In this document: piece after piece, positions 16,777-25,651 of the stretch
Position numbering within the stretch: position 1 is the first letter of the stretch
Layout: every line of letters starts with the position of its first letter
Source of the DNA: UBA4923 sp964486135
GTDB lineage: Bacteria; Bacillota; Clostridia; Saccharofermentanales; DTU023
Length of the DNA: 55,538 nt
Direction: 5' to 3'
NCBI GenBank assembly: GCA_964486135.1
Contig: CAZAKT010000007.1
Coordinates: forward strand, 1 to 55,538
Notes under the pieces: generated by a model
What the model was told of the DNA's origin: nothing
Seen by the model: only the letters and a program-made list of their open reading frames with translations
Databases searched by the model: none
Program-made: the position numbers and the translations under genes

Positions 16777-16800
16777 ATATATGAACATATGAACATATAT
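16774..16800 (+). promoter_or_regulatory. Probable ArsR/CadC-type operator
   Basis: The stretch overlapping and following the -10 contains two copies of TATGAACATA in direct orientation sharing two bases, in an A/T-only frame. ATATGAACA is the half-site of CadC/SmtB-family operators. The arrangement here is a direct repeat instead of the usual inverted repeat. Position over the promoter fits repression in the absence of metal. Confidence 0.5.
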
Positions 16801-16825
16801 GGAAACGGCAAAGGGGGCCTGATCT

Positions 16826-17197
16826 ATGGAAAAAGAGATGAAGGAAGAAGATATCTTTTGTGACCTTCCCATGATTCATGAGGACGCCGTCCGCCAGGTT
16901 CACAAGCTCCTGCCCGGGGAGGAGCAGATGTTTGAGCTGGCTGGCCTCTTCAAGGTCTTTGGCGACCCGACAAGGGTCCGCATCCTCTGCGCCCTCCGCC
17001 ACTCCGAGCTTTGCGTCTGTGACCTGACTGCCTTGCTCGCCCTGTCCCAATCAGCCGTTTCCCATCAGTTGAGGATCCTGAAAGCCGCCCGGCTGGTTAT
17101 GAATCGCCGCGAGGGAAGGGTCGTCTACTACTCCCTCCTGGATGAACATGTCAAGGAGATCCTCCAGGTCGGCCTTGTACATCTGGCTGAAGAATAA
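16826..17197 (+). CDS. ArsR/SmtB family metal-responsive repressor (CadC-like)
   Basis: A 123-residue winged-helix repressor. FKVFGDPTRVRILCALRHSELCVCDLTALL holds the helix with the ELCVC metal-binding pair typical of CadC-type sensors of Cd/Pb/Zn. SQSAVSHQLRILKAARLV is the recognition helix and REGRVVYYSLLDEHV the wing. An extra cysteine near the N-terminus (IFCDLP) could complete a thiolate site as in CadC. It lies 13 bp upstream of the P-type ATPase gene it presumably controls. Confidence 0.93.
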   Translation: MEKEMKEEDIFCDLPMIHEDAVRQVHKLLPGEEQMFELAGLFKVFGDPTRVRILCALRHSELCVCDLTALLALSQSAVSHQLRILKAARLVMNRREGRVVYYSLLDEHVKEILQVGLVHLAEE

Positions 17198-17210
17198 AGG
17201 AAATGGAAAC

Positions 17211-19214
17211 ATGAAGAAAGAAGCGCCCCTGGCCGCCCCTGCCTGTGATCTGGCAGGCTGTGGCCCCCTTGAAGACTCTGCCTGCGAAAGCTGCGGAAAG
17301 CATGAACTGCCCTGGCTTGAGCGGCTTCTTGACAAGCGGCCCTGGCTGGCCCGCCTCTTTTCAGCCCGCCTGAGACTCCTGGCCGGCCTTATCCTTTTTG
17401 CGGCCGCCCTGCTCACCAGGGACCAGGTTCATCTTTCCACAGGTCTTTTTATCACGGCCTACCTGACAGTTGGGACGGGTGTCCTTATCCAGGCCCTTGC
17501 CGGCCTCTTCCGGGGAAAGCTATTTTCAGAATACTTCCTCATGTCGGTCGCCACGATCGGGGCCCTTCTGATCGGCGAGTACGCGGAAGCCTTCGCGGTC
17601 ATGTTTTTGTTCCTGATCGGTGAGGCATTGGAAGAGCGGGCCGTAGACCGGACCCGGCGATCAATCGACAGGCTCAACGACATCCGGCCCCTGATCGCCC
17701 ATGTCAAGACGGAGGAGGGGAGCTATGATCTGAGCCCATCAGAGCTTGAAAGGGGGGAAACCATCCTCGTCTATCCCGGCGAGCGGGTCCCCTTGGACGG
17801 CCGCCTGGAAGGCGAAGGCGCCAGCGTCGATTATTCTGCCCTGACCGGGGAATCCCGTCCGGTATACCTGGCGGCGGGCCAGGAGGTCTTGGCGGGCGCC
17901 ATCAATGGACCTTCCCTCCTGACCCTCTCCGTGATCCGTCAGGAAAAGGATTCCGCCGTCATGCAGATCATGCGGCTGGCAGAAGCAGCCGGTCGGAAGA
18001 AAACACCCGTAGAGATGTTCATGGAACGTTTTTCCCGTATCTATACACCCACCGTTGTCTTCCTTGCCCTGGCTCTGGCCCTCTTGCCGCCCCTGCTTCT
18101 GGCGGGACAAACTTCCAGCGTCTGGATCTACCGGGCACTCAACTTCCTGGTGATCGCCTGTCCCTGCTCCCTGGTCATCTCGGTGCCGCTGGCCTTCATC
18201 GCCGGTATTGGCAAGGCCTCAAAGCAGGGGATCTATATCCGTGGGAGCCAGTATCTTGAAGCCCTGGCCGATTTGGAAAAAGTCATCTTCGACAAGACCG
18301 GGACCCTGACAAGTGGCAAGTTCAGCGTCGTTGATATCGAGACGGCTACCGGCGTAAGTGGCCACCGGCTGATCCGGGTCGCGGCGGCCGCGGAACAGCA
18401 TTCAACCCACCCCCTTGCCGAGGCTGTCAAAAGCTTCTTTGAACTCAACGAAGGGGGCGAGGTCACCTATCCTCCCCTTACGGATCTTGAGGAAATCCCG
18501 GGACAGGGAATTTCCGCCAAGCTGGAGGGCCGGCAAATACTGGCTGGGAACGAGAGGCTAATGAAGCTCAAGGCTGTTGAACTTCCCGAGCGGCGGGACC
18601 GGCAGGGGACCAGCTTAATCCATGTGGCGGAGGAGGGGCGCTGGCTGGGGACCCTCCTGGTCTCCGACAGCCTGCGGGAGGGTGCCAGGCGGACGGTTGA
18701 GCGCTTGAGATCCCAGGGGACGAAAACAATCGGCATCCTGTCGGGTGACCGCAAGGAGGCTGTGTCCGGCCTGGGTGAAGTCATCGGCGCTGATTTTGTT
18801 GAGGCCGGTCTCCTGCCCGGGGGCAAGATCGATGAACTGGAAAAGCTTCGCGACTCGGCGGCAGGCCGGACGGCCTTTGTTGGGGACGGAATCAACGACG
18901 CGCCGGTCCTCCGCCTGGCCGATGTGGGCATCGCCATTGGCGGACTTGGCTCTCATGCCGCCATAGAGGCGGCTGACGTGGTCATTATGACTGATGAGCT
19001 TGAACGGATCCCCGACGCGGTCTCCATTGCGCGCGGGACAAGAAGGAGGGTCCGGGAGAATGTGGCCGTCATCCTCTTGGCCAAGGCTTTGCTCCTCCTG
19101 CTCGGCGGACTCGGCCTCACCCCCCTCTGGGGGGCCGTATTCGCTGATACAGGCCTTATGCTCATGACGGTCCTGAACTCGCTCCGCGCCTTCTATGGGC
19201 GGATCAGGGACTGA
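17211..19214 (+). CDS. Cd/Zn/Pb-exporting P1B-type ATPase
   Basis: A 667-residue heavy-metal ATPase (CadA/ZntA type). Order: N-terminal Cys/His-rich tail, membrane helices, actuator segment (DYSALTGESRPV), the metal-binding helix IACPCSLVISVP near residue 320, the phosphorylation motif DKTGTLTSG near 360, the HP motif QHSTHPLAEA, and GDGINDAPVLRLADVG near the end. It lacks an HMA domain; instead the first 30 residues carry CDLAGC and CESCGKHE. Start ATG 17211 with AAGGAAATGG upstream; an earlier ATG would run into the regulator gene. Confidence 0.94.
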   Translation: MKKEAPLAAPACDLAGCGPLEDSACESCGKHELPWLERLLDKRPWLARLFSARLRLLAGLILFAAALLTRDQVHLSTGLFITAYLTVGTGVLIQALAGLFRGKLFSEYFLMSVATIGALLIGEYAEAFAVMFLFLIGEALEERAVDRTRRSIDRLNDIRPLIAHVKTEEGSYDLSPSELERGETILVYPGERVPLDGRLEGEGASVDYSALTGESRPVYLAAGQEVLAGAINGPSLLTLSVIRQEKDSAVMQIMRLAEAAGRKKTPVEMFMERFSRIYTPTVVFLALALALLPPLLLAGQTSSVWIYRALNFLVIACPCSLVISVPLAFIAGIGKASKQGIYIRGSQYLEALADLEKVIFDKTGTLTSGKFSVVDIETATGVSGHRLIRVAAAAEQHSTHPLAEAVKSFFELNEGGEVTYPPLTDLEEIPGQGISAKLEGRQILAGNERLMKLKAVELPERRDRQGTSLIHVAEEGRWLGTLLVSDSLREGARRTVERLRSQGTKTIGILSGDRKEAVSGLGEVIGADFVEAGLLPGGKIDELEKLRDSAAGRTAFVGDGINDAPVLRLADVGIAIGGLGSHAAIEAADVVIMTDELERIPDAVSIARGTRRRVRENVAVILLAKALLLLLGGLGLTPLWGAVFADTGLMLMTVLNSLRAFYGRIRD

Positions 19215-19238
19215 GACCGGGATCCCATTTCAGGACCA

Positions 19239-19550
19239 TCAAGTCTGACTTTCAGAGAAATCCCTCCGCTTTCTCAGTTCAGAGATCAGGTCTTCAAGGG
19301 GGATGGCAGAGGCGGCGAGCAGGACGATCAGATGATAGACCAGATCAGCGCTTTCGTAAACGATATCGCTTTTACGGCCATTTTTTGCCGCTATGGCGAC
19401 CTCGATAGCCTGGACACCGAGTTTACTCAAGACCTTGTCGAGACCCTTTTCCAAGAGATAATTGGTATAGGAACCCGGTTCAGGGTGGCGGGCCCGTTCG
19501 AGCACAACGCCGTAGAGTTCTTCCAGGATCGCATCTTGTGTTCCGGCCAT
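19239..19550 (-). CDS. hisE: Phosphoribosyl-ATP pyrophosphatase HisE
   Basis: A 103-residue MazG-like pyrophosphatase for the second step of histidine synthesis (PR-ATP to PR-AMP). Visible are SYTNYLLEKGLDKVLSKLG, EVAIAAKN and ESADLVYHLIVLL, the usual metal-binding helix pattern. ATG 19550 has AAAGGAG upstream. It stands alone here: no other his genes are in the window, so the rest of the pathway must be elsewhere. It is convergent with the P-type ATPase gene (24 bp gap). Confidence 0.93.
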   Translation of the reverse strand: MAGTQDAILEELYGVVLERARHPEPGSYTNYLLEKGLDKVLSKLGVQAIEVAIAAKNGRKSDIVYESADLVYHLIVLLAASAIPLEDLISELRKRRDFSESQT

Positions 19551-19664
19551 ACGCTTGTCTCCTTTTCAAGATAGTCTTAACAGCATAGCATAAGGGACTT
19601 GAGGCCTGACCGGCCTGTCTACTGCATTAATAAACGAATATGGTGCAGAATAATTCATAATCAC

Positions 19665-19694
19665 TTGACAGGGTGATCGGGTGAATGCTATGCT
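19665..19694 (+). promoter_or_regulatory. Strong sigma-A promoter for a short transcript
   Basis: A perfect TTGACA (19665-19670), an 18-bp spacer and TATGCT (19689-19694). Downstream there is no plausible coding region on this strand before a terminator about 70 bp later. Confidence 0.65.
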
Positions 19695-19700
19695 GTTTCC

Positions 19701-19776
19701 ACAGTTAAAGAAAGCAAATAAAAACTGCTTCTTGCATAAGACAACGACCGGACCCCCTCCCGGTCGTTTGTCTTTT
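19701..19776 (+). ncRNA. Candidate small RNA (about 75 nt)
   Basis: Between a strong promoter (19665-19694) and an intrinsic terminator lies a stretch of about 75 bases. The terminator stem is GACAACGACCGG (19740-19751) paired with CCGGTCGTTTGTC (19760-19772, one bulged T) followed by TTTT. The body can also form short stems (CAGTT/AACTG, AAGCA/TGCTT). It points toward the 3' end of alr on the other strand, so it could act in trans or trim readthrough. No known family recognised. Confidence 0.45.
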
Positions 19777-19777
19777 G
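19738..19777 (+). terminator. Intrinsic terminator of the candidate small RNA
   Basis: A 12-bp stem with one bulge and a 7-8 base loop, followed by TTTT on the plus strand. In the minus direction no T-run follows the stem, so it is mainly a plus-strand signal. Confidence 0.65.
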
Positions 19778-19804
19778 TCCCGTCAGGGAGCTTGCCTGGT
19801 AGCT

Positions 19805-20968
19805 CTAATCTACCAGGATCCGGGGGGCGCGCTCTTGTATATTTGTGTATATTTCATAATCAATGGTGCCCGAAAGCACAGCGATCTCATCCGCGTCTAT
19901 CCGCAGATAACCGTCATCGCCAAAGAGCATGACCTCATCCCCGACTTTGACCCCTGGGATCCTGGTCACATCAATCACACAGTGGTCCATACATACGCGG
20001 CCACGGATAGGCGCCTTCCTCCCCTTATGGTAGAAGGAGCCCTGGTTTGAAAGCAGCCGTGGTAGCCCATCCGCATAACCCATATTGACCACCGCCAGGA
20101 GGGATTCCTCAGGGGTCGTCCAGGTCCCGGCGTAGCTGACCCTGGTCCCCGCCTCGAAAGACCCTACCTGCTCAATCACGCTCTTGACGGTCATAACCGG
20201 CCTCAGGGGGGCCCAGGCCTCTCCAGGAGGATCCGCCTTCCCACCGTAAAGAGCGATGCCTGGCCGGACCAGGTCCAAATGATAGTCCGGAAGGCCGGGG
20301 ATGGCGGCGCTGTTGGCCAAATGCCGGGTGACCCGCGGAAAACCCCTGCTCTCCGCTTCATCAATCAATTCGAGGAAGCGCCGGCGTTGAAGGGCCATAT
20401 AGTCGAGATCGCTGCCGGCAGTCGATAGATGCGAATAGACACCTGACACCTTGAGTCCGGGGGTGGCAGCGATCTCCAGCAGGATCCCCACCGTCCTTTG
20501 CCGGTGTTCCTCATCCGCCGGAAGTCCCAGCCGGGCCATACCCGTATCAAGCTTGATCTGTACCTCAAGTGGGGGGCCGCCGACACGGAGCGAGGCCGCC
20601 TCGAAGGCAGCCCTCTCGGCTTCCGTCACAATGGACTGGATCAAATTGTATTCTTTCAGGTAAGGGATGTAGTCACTTTTTGTCGCCCCGAAGATGACGA
20701 TCCTGGAAAGACTGCCCATCTGGCGGATGGAGATGGCCTCATCAATGGTCGCCACAAAGAGGGTGTCAACACCTGCCTTTTCGAGAACGGGAACGACCAG
20801 ACCCGCCCCGTGCCCGTATGCGTCAGCCTTGACGACGGGCGCGATCAGAACCCTCCCGTCAGCCAGCTTTGAGCGGACCAGTTCCAGGTTGTTGACCAGG
20901 GCCCCCTCCGAGATCTCAGCCCAGGTCTTCTTGGTATACCAAGGGTCTCTTTCTTGTGTAAACTTCAT
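19805..20968 (-). CDS. alr: Alanine racemase
   Basis: A 387-residue PLP enzyme interconverting L- and D-alanine. APVVKADAYGHG near the N-terminus holds the PLP lysine (Lys47). IKLDTGMARLG, GVYSHLSTA and LVRPGIALYGG follow, and RVSYAGTW contains the catalytic tyrosine of the C-terminal beta domain; GRVCMDHCVIDVT is also typical. It begins 25 bp after orr and is the last gene of the ornithine operon. OrtAB is known to release D-alanine, so here the enzyme may have a catabolic role (D- to L-alanine) as well as, or instead of, supplying D-Ala for peptidoglycan; that is inference from position. Confidence 0.95.
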   Translation of the reverse strand: MKFTQERDPWYTKKTWAEISEGALVNNLELVRSKLADGRVLIAPVVKADAYGHGAGLVVPVLEKAGVDTLFVATIDEAISIRQMGSLSRIVIFGATKSDYIPYLKEYNLIQSIVTEAERAAFEAASLRVGGPPLEVQIKLDTGMARLGLPADEEHRQRTVGILLEIAATPGLKVSGVYSHLSTAGSDLDYMALQRRRFLELIDEAESRGFPRVTRHLANSAAIPGLPDYHLDLVRPGIALYGGKADPPGEAWAPLRPVMTVKSVIEQVGSFEAGTRVSYAGTWTTPEESLLAVVNMGYADGLPRLLSNQGSFYHKGRKAPIRGRVCMDHCVIDVTRIPGVKVGDEVMLFGDDGYLRIDADEIAVLSGTIDYEIYTNIQERAPRILVD

Positions 20969-20993
20969 GAGTCCTTCTAACCTGCCAGCTGCG

Positions 20994-22055
20994 CTAGACC
21001 ATCCGCTTGGTCACGTAAGGGGATGTCATGGCGCGGAGAAGGGCAGCGTAATCGGGCGTGAAGTCCAGAATGTCCCCCACCTTGAAATCGCGCAGGGCCT
21101 TGGTCACATCAAGCAGCATATGGTCGCTTGAGGCACCGAGATATTCTATGTTGGCGTCACGGGGCTGGAGGGTATCACATCGCGTATCCTGCTCACCGAT
21201 GGCAAGGATTGCCCGCCAGATATTGCCTTGATCCTCAAAGACCGGGATCTCATTGAAGGAGTTGGGTCCGATCCGCCCGGTCGGGACCGAGGGCTTCCGC
21301 CTGAGTTCGACGATCTCCGCCCTCAGGGTGAAGACATCGGTATACAGGTTCCGGATGGGCTGGCGGAAGGAGGTCTCAATACCGATCAGGAAGGCCTCAC
21401 CGATCCGGAGATGGGTGATCCCCCGCGGCATCTTCCCTTCCTTGAGCAGATAAAGGGAGCCCGTGTTGCCCCCCGATACGATGGGGAGGGGGATATCAAA
21501 GCGTTGACGGAGGGTCTCGGCTATCCCAACCAGGTCGTTGAGCTGCTTCTCCTCAGGAATGACCCCGCCGTAGCAATTGAAGTTGGCACCGATTCCCGCC
21601 AGCCAGACACCGCGCAAGTTGAGCACCCGGGAGGCGACTTCAAGGATCTCCTCAGGCAGGAACCCCTCACGGAGGTCGCCCATCTCCACCATAAGTACGA
21701 CGCCATGCTGGCGTTCCAGCGCAAGGGCGGCGTCAGAAAGCGATTCGATCACCCCCATATCGGAGTTGAGGCTCAGGTCGGCGTAGCGGACTGTATCCAT
21801 GACCCGGGAGATCATAGGGATCCTCACCAGCATATGGGACAGACCGATATCCTGAATATTGGCCAGGTTTTCCAGACGGGAGTCGGCGAAAAACTCCGCG
21901 CCGGCCTCATTCATGCATTCGACTGCGGGCCGCAGGGCACAGAGACATTTCGTGACGAAATGCAGTTGAATGTCCGCTTCCTCCGCCCGGTCGAGCAAGG
22001 ACTTCACATTATGCTTCAACTTGGCCCTATCGATCAATAATTCAGGAAATGACAT
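20994..22055 (-). CDS. orr: Ornithine racemase
   Basis: A 353-residue PLP protein of the alanine-racemase N-domain family that converts L-ornithine to D-ornithine, the substrate of ornithine aminomutase. The family shows FVTKCLCALRP (PLP lysine about residue 35), VSGGNTGSLYLL (phosphate binding), ITHLRIGEAFLIGIE and a C-terminal EYLGASSDHMLLD. Together with oraS/oraE and ord this is diagnostic of the oxidative ornithine pathway of Clostridium sticklandii. It overlaps the upstream reactivase gene by 14 bp. Confidence 0.93.
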   Translation of the reverse strand: MSFPELLIDRAKLKHNVKSLLDRAEEADIQLHFVTKCLCALRPAVECMNEAGAEFFADSRLENLANIQDIGLSHMLVRIPMISRVMDTVRYADLSLNSDMGVIESLSDAALALERQHGVVLMVEMGDLREGFLPEEILEVASRVLNLRGVWLAGIGANFNCYGGVIPEEKQLNDLVGIAETLRQRFDIPLPIVSGGNTGSLYLLKEGKMPRGITHLRIGEAFLIGIETSFRQPIRNLYTDVFTLRAEIVELRRKPSVPTGRIGPNSFNEIPVFEDQGNIWRAILAIGEQDTRCDTLQPRDANIEYLGASSDHMLLDVTKALRDFKVGDILDFTPDYAALLRAMTSPYVTKRMV

Positions 22056-23424
22056 CCCCGCCTCCTATCATCTTATGATTTAACGAATCCAGCAATAGTT
22101 GGACGGCCGCTTGGGGGAAGGCCTGTGAAATGACCCCGCAGGCTGCCGTTAAGTAGTGCCGGTCTATCATAACACTCACCTCCGGCGGAGGGTAGAGACG
22201 ATCCGCTTGTCCCCCCTCCAGAACGCCCCGGATCAGGCTCTCCATCCCCGGCAGGCGGGTCAGGGCGCCCCCCGTCGCGATCAAAGTCTTGACGGCAGTC
22301 AGGTCACGGCCCCGGACCAGGAGACGCCGGCCCCTGGCGGTGAATTGTTCGAGAAGACGGCCCGCATGGCGGTCAAGCGCCTCCCTGCAGGCGGTGGCTA
22401 CCAGGGGCATGATCAAGTTGGTTTCTTCTTCGCCAAGAGCTATCTCCGGGACCGCCTCAAGTCTCTTTTCATAATCATCCGGCAGCAGGGAGCTTTCTTT
22501 GGCGGTCATAGACCGGATCACCTGGTCCCGGTTGAGGAAGACACCCAGATCACCTTCCACCGTACGCTTGGCCAGGGGCTCGGGGTCGATCTGGAAATCC
22601 CGGAGCGCGTCACTCCCCTGGGTCACCGAATGGACATCCGTTGTCGCCCCGCCAACATCAAGCGCGACCAGGTCGCCCAGGACCGGGTACATGCGCTCCA
22701 TCATGGCCATGACAGCGCCTGGGGTGGGCATGATGGTAGCGGTTACCGCCTGGCGGATATGGGCCATGCCGGGCGCCTCCGTGATGTGTTCCTCAAATAT
22801 GGCCTGGATGACCCGCCGGGCCGGCCCGATATTGAGCTGGTCCAGCGAGGGGTAGACATTTTCGCTGATATAGACCTGCTGGCCCTTTTTGGCGGCCAAG
22901 GCCCTGATTTCATCCTGATTATCCCTATTGCCGGCGTAGAGGATAGGCGTTTGGGGCAGCAGGTCCGACAGCTTGTCAAAGTTATATAAAGCCGTCTCCC
23001 TTTCGCCGCCATCGGTCCCTCCCGCGATCAGAACAATTCGGGGACCTGTCGCCTTGACACGGGCCAGATCCGCTTCGCGCAGCCTGCCCGAAGTCACAAG
23101 GCGGAGGACAGCGCCTGATCCGAGAGCTGCCTCACGGGCCGCCCTGACCGTCATCTCGGGCACCAGGCCGTGGACTGTCATGGAGAGTCCGCCCGCGGCG
23201 GAGCTGGTCGCGAAAACCTGGTCGGCCTCCAGCTGGGAAAGCCCGAGCCTGCCAGCCAGCTCCTGCCTGGCCCGCTCCAGGCCCAGGGTAACATCACCCT
23301 CACGGATGGAGGTTGCCGCCAGGCCCTGGCCCAGGAAGACCGGCTTTCCCTTTTTCAAGCCGTTAAGGGCATTGACGACCGTAGTCGTACTGCCTATCTC
23401 CGCGACGAGCAGGTCAATCCTCAT
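22042..23424 (-). CDS. GlmL/MutL-type reactivating factor for the B12-dependent aminomutase
   Basis: A 460-residue ASKHA-fold protein. EIGSTTTVVNAL at the N-terminus, LDVGGATTDVHSV near residue 235 and LIATGGALTRLPGM near 375 are the ATP-binding elements of the GlmL family. In glutamate mutase clusters GlmL-like proteins accompany the mutase, and related chaperones exchange damaged cobalamin. Its place between oraE and orr suggests it serves ornithine aminomutase. It overlaps oraE by 11 bp and orr by 14 bp. Confidence 0.85.
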   Translation of the reverse strand: MRIDLLVAEIGSTTTVVNALNGLKKGKPVFLGQGLAATSIREGDVTLGLERARQELAGRLGLSQLEADQVFATSSAAGGLSMTVHGLVPEMTVRAAREAALGSGAVLRLVTSGRLREADLARVKATGPRIVLIAGGTDGGERETALYNFDKLSDLLPQTPILYAGNRDNQDEIRALAAKKGQQVYISENVYPSLDQLNIGPARRVIQAIFEEHITEAPGMAHIRQAVTATIMPTPGAVMAMMERMYPVLGDLVALDVGGATTDVHSVTQGSDALRDFQIDPEPLAKRTVEGDLGVFLNRDQVIRSMTAKESSLLPDDYEKRLEAVPEIALGEEETNLIMPLVATACREALDRHAGRLLEQFTARGRRLLVRGRDLTAVKTLIATGGALTRLPGMESLIRGVLEGGQADRLYPPPEVSVMIDRHYLTAACGVISQAFPQAAVQLLLDSLNHKMIGGGDVIS

Positions 23425-25651
23425 CGGCCCCCTGGACCCCCCGCATTTCCCGACGACGCTTCACCAGGAAGCTGGCCACATCTATGCCCTGACTGCCCCG
23501 GCCGAACCCCGCGTCCATACCGGACTCCAGGGCGGCCTCCTCAGCTACCTGGGTTCCCCCGGCAACCAGGATCAGCCGATCCCTCACACCCTTTTCTATA
23601 CAGGTATTGGCCAGTTTTTTCATGTTCGCGTAGTGAACATTGTTGTGAGAGATGATGGTAGAGATCAGGATGGCGTCGGCCTTGGTCTCGATGGCCGCGT
23701 CGACCAGCTTGTCGACCGGGCAGGAAGTGCCCAGATAATGATACTTGATCCCGAATCCTTCGATCCCACCGTGCTTGATGTCCAGGATTTCCTTCAGGCC
23801 AACCGAGTGTTCGTCCTCCCCTACCGTGGCCGCGATGACCAGAAGGGGATTTTCCATGATGTCCGCCCGGATTTCAGCCTCTGACAGGGTCTCCACGATC
23901 TCAGGCAACTCGAGTCCGGTCAGGTCGATATCAAAATCGATCCTCCCCTTCATCTCGATGTAGGTCCCCTCCGAAGGATGCATAATCTGGCTGTGGATGA
24001 CCTCACAGTCGGCCAGATTGAGCTTCTTCCCGATTGCGACCGCCGCCGCCTCCGCGTAGCGTTCGTCGCAGGGCAACATCATGGTCAGCACCAGGACGCC
24101 GTCTGCCAGGAATTCAACCTCAGGCCGGATCAGCATGGGGTTGTCATAGTATTTCTGTTTTTCAGCAATCCTGGTCTGGACATTGTCATAATCGTCCAGC
24201 TCATCGATGAACTGAATTTTCGAAGGATCCTGGAAGGTGTCCCCTCCGATCGCCTCGCTGGCACACTCGAATTGGTCCGGTATCCGGTTGTTCCCAAAAT
24301 GGACGGAAACGGGAGCGAAGTAATCGTCTGCCCGGAGGAAGAGGCTGTCGTTACCGATACCACCGTCCGCTTGGCGGGCAATGCCGTCGCCCTTTCTTTC
24401 CGGATACTCCGCGCTGTCGACAAAGAAACCCGCCTCAACCGCGCTGTAGTAGCCACCTGTCTCGATTATCTCCTCCATAAAGAGGATGGCCCTTTCCTTC
24501 AATTCGCGGACCCGGTCACCCAGGGGTCCCTCCCGGTTGATATCAACCATTTGCCGGATGCCGTCCAGGCCGGCAAGTGACTGGCGGGCCGTATTGACGG
24601 CATTGATATTGAAGTAATGCCAGGGGACATTTCTGCCTTCGTCGGGCGTAATGGTCGACTGGATATGGGCTGAGGTCAATCTTGAGATCACCAGGTTGAG
24701 GGTGTGGGTCACCGTCGCCTCCCGGGTCTCCGACTCCATGTACTTGGTGTTCTGCTGGGCACGGATCTTGTAATCGCGGAAGAGGTCCCGCAAGGCCACG
24801 GCGTAGGGCAGATCAAGCCGCATACAAGGGGCCGGCGGCGCTGTGGGCGGGACGCTCGAAAGGGCGATATTATCCGCTTTGATCCCACATCTTACGGAAA
24901 AGGCCGTATTGATGGCATGCTGGACCATGAGTTCCGGCATGACCTTCCAGGCTTCCATGGCGGTGGCATTGGCATTGTGGGCTCCGTCGATCTGGAGCTG
25001 GCCGCCGTAGGCGATGATGGCCTTGCTCTCACAGGCGTCAACGAAACTCCTGAGCATGTTGATATTCCGGTAGAGCACGTTGTACTGGGGATCCTGATGG
25101 ACACCTGACACGCCCTCCTCGACAAACATAACGGCAATATCAGGACCTGCGACACCGGAGACATAGGAATGGAAATTGATGGGCCTGCCGACTTCAGCTT
25201 CGATCAGGTCGAGGGCCCGCCGCGTAGCCCGGCACTGCTTCCTGGTGATGGGAATCCCCCCGATCCCCTGGGTAGTCCCCTCAATCAGTGAATCGATATG
25301 GGACTGGCCGGTTGTCCGGATCACCATGATATGGTCGGCCCCGTTCCAGGCGGCCATACGCATCCGCCGGACATCATCCTCGAACCGACCCGAGGCGATC
25401 TCGGTCGTTATGACGCAATCAGCCTGGGGATCGATGAAACCAAAACCACGGCTGCCGGGCAGGGGAATGGAATTTTTAAGGGGCTTCGAGCTTTCATAAT
25501 AGGTAAAATCACCCACTTCCCGCGCTTGACCCCTTTCTTCACGCCAATGCCAGGGACGTCTGGGGGAACGGTAGTCTTCGAGCCCCTCCAGGATCTTTCT
25601 GATATCAAGCCTTTGGTCGGCTTCCAGGGAAAGCTTGTCTTGGTTTTTCAT
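23414..25651 (-). CDS. oraE: D-ornithine 4,5-aminomutase, catalytic subunit
   Basis: A 745-residue adenosylcobalamin- and PLP-dependent mutase that moves the terminal amino group of D-ornithine to C4, giving (2R,4S)-2,4-diaminopentanoate. An N-terminal TIM-barrel part (GFGFIDPQADCVITTE, GQLQIDGAHNANATAM) is followed by a C-terminal Rossmann domain. By direct count, His615 in DEHSVG is the cobalamin axial ligand and Lys626 in DIKHGG the PLP lysine; the 11-residue spacing equals His618/Lys629 of the C. sticklandii enzyme. ILISTIISH completes the cobalamin-binding loop. It overlaps oraS by ATGA. Confidence 0.97.
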   Translation of the reverse strand: MKNQDKLSLEADQRLDIRKILEGLEDYRSPRRPWHWREERGQAREVGDFTYYESSKPLKNSIPLPGSRGFGFIDPQADCVITTEIASGRFEDDVRRMRMAAWNGADHIMVIRTTGQSHIDSLIEGTTQGIGGIPITRKQCRATRRALDLIEAEVGRPINFHSYVSGVAGPDIAVMFVEEGVSGVHQDPQYNVLYRNINMLRSFVDACESKAIIAYGGQLQIDGAHNANATAMEAWKVMPELMVQHAINTAFSVRCGIKADNIALSSVPPTAPPAPCMRLDLPYAVALRDLFRDYKIRAQQNTKYMESETREATVTHTLNLVISRLTSAHIQSTITPDEGRNVPWHYFNINAVNTARQSLAGLDGIRQMVDINREGPLGDRVRELKERAILFMEEIIETGGYYSAVEAGFFVDSAEYPERKGDGIARQADGGIGNDSLFLRADDYFAPVSVHFGNNRIPDQFECASEAIGGDTFQDPSKIQFIDELDDYDNVQTRIAEKQKYYDNPMLIRPEVEFLADGVLVLTMMLPCDERYAEAAAVAIGKKLNLADCEVIHSQIMHPSEGTYIEMKGRIDFDIDLTGLELPEIVETLSEAEIRADIMENPLLVIAATVGEDEHSVGLKEILDIKHGGIEGFGIKYHYLGTSCPVDKLVDAAIETKADAILISTIISHNNVHYANMKKLANTCIEKGVRDRLILVAGGTQVAEEAALESGMDAGFGRGSQGIDVASFLVKRRREMRGVQGADED

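Noticed and set aside
19681..19932. Plus-strand frame starting GTG/ATG in the hisE-alr gap
   Set aside because: It would start inside the -10 region and run through the terminator stem and the 3' end of alr; the promoter-terminator reading as a small RNA fits better.
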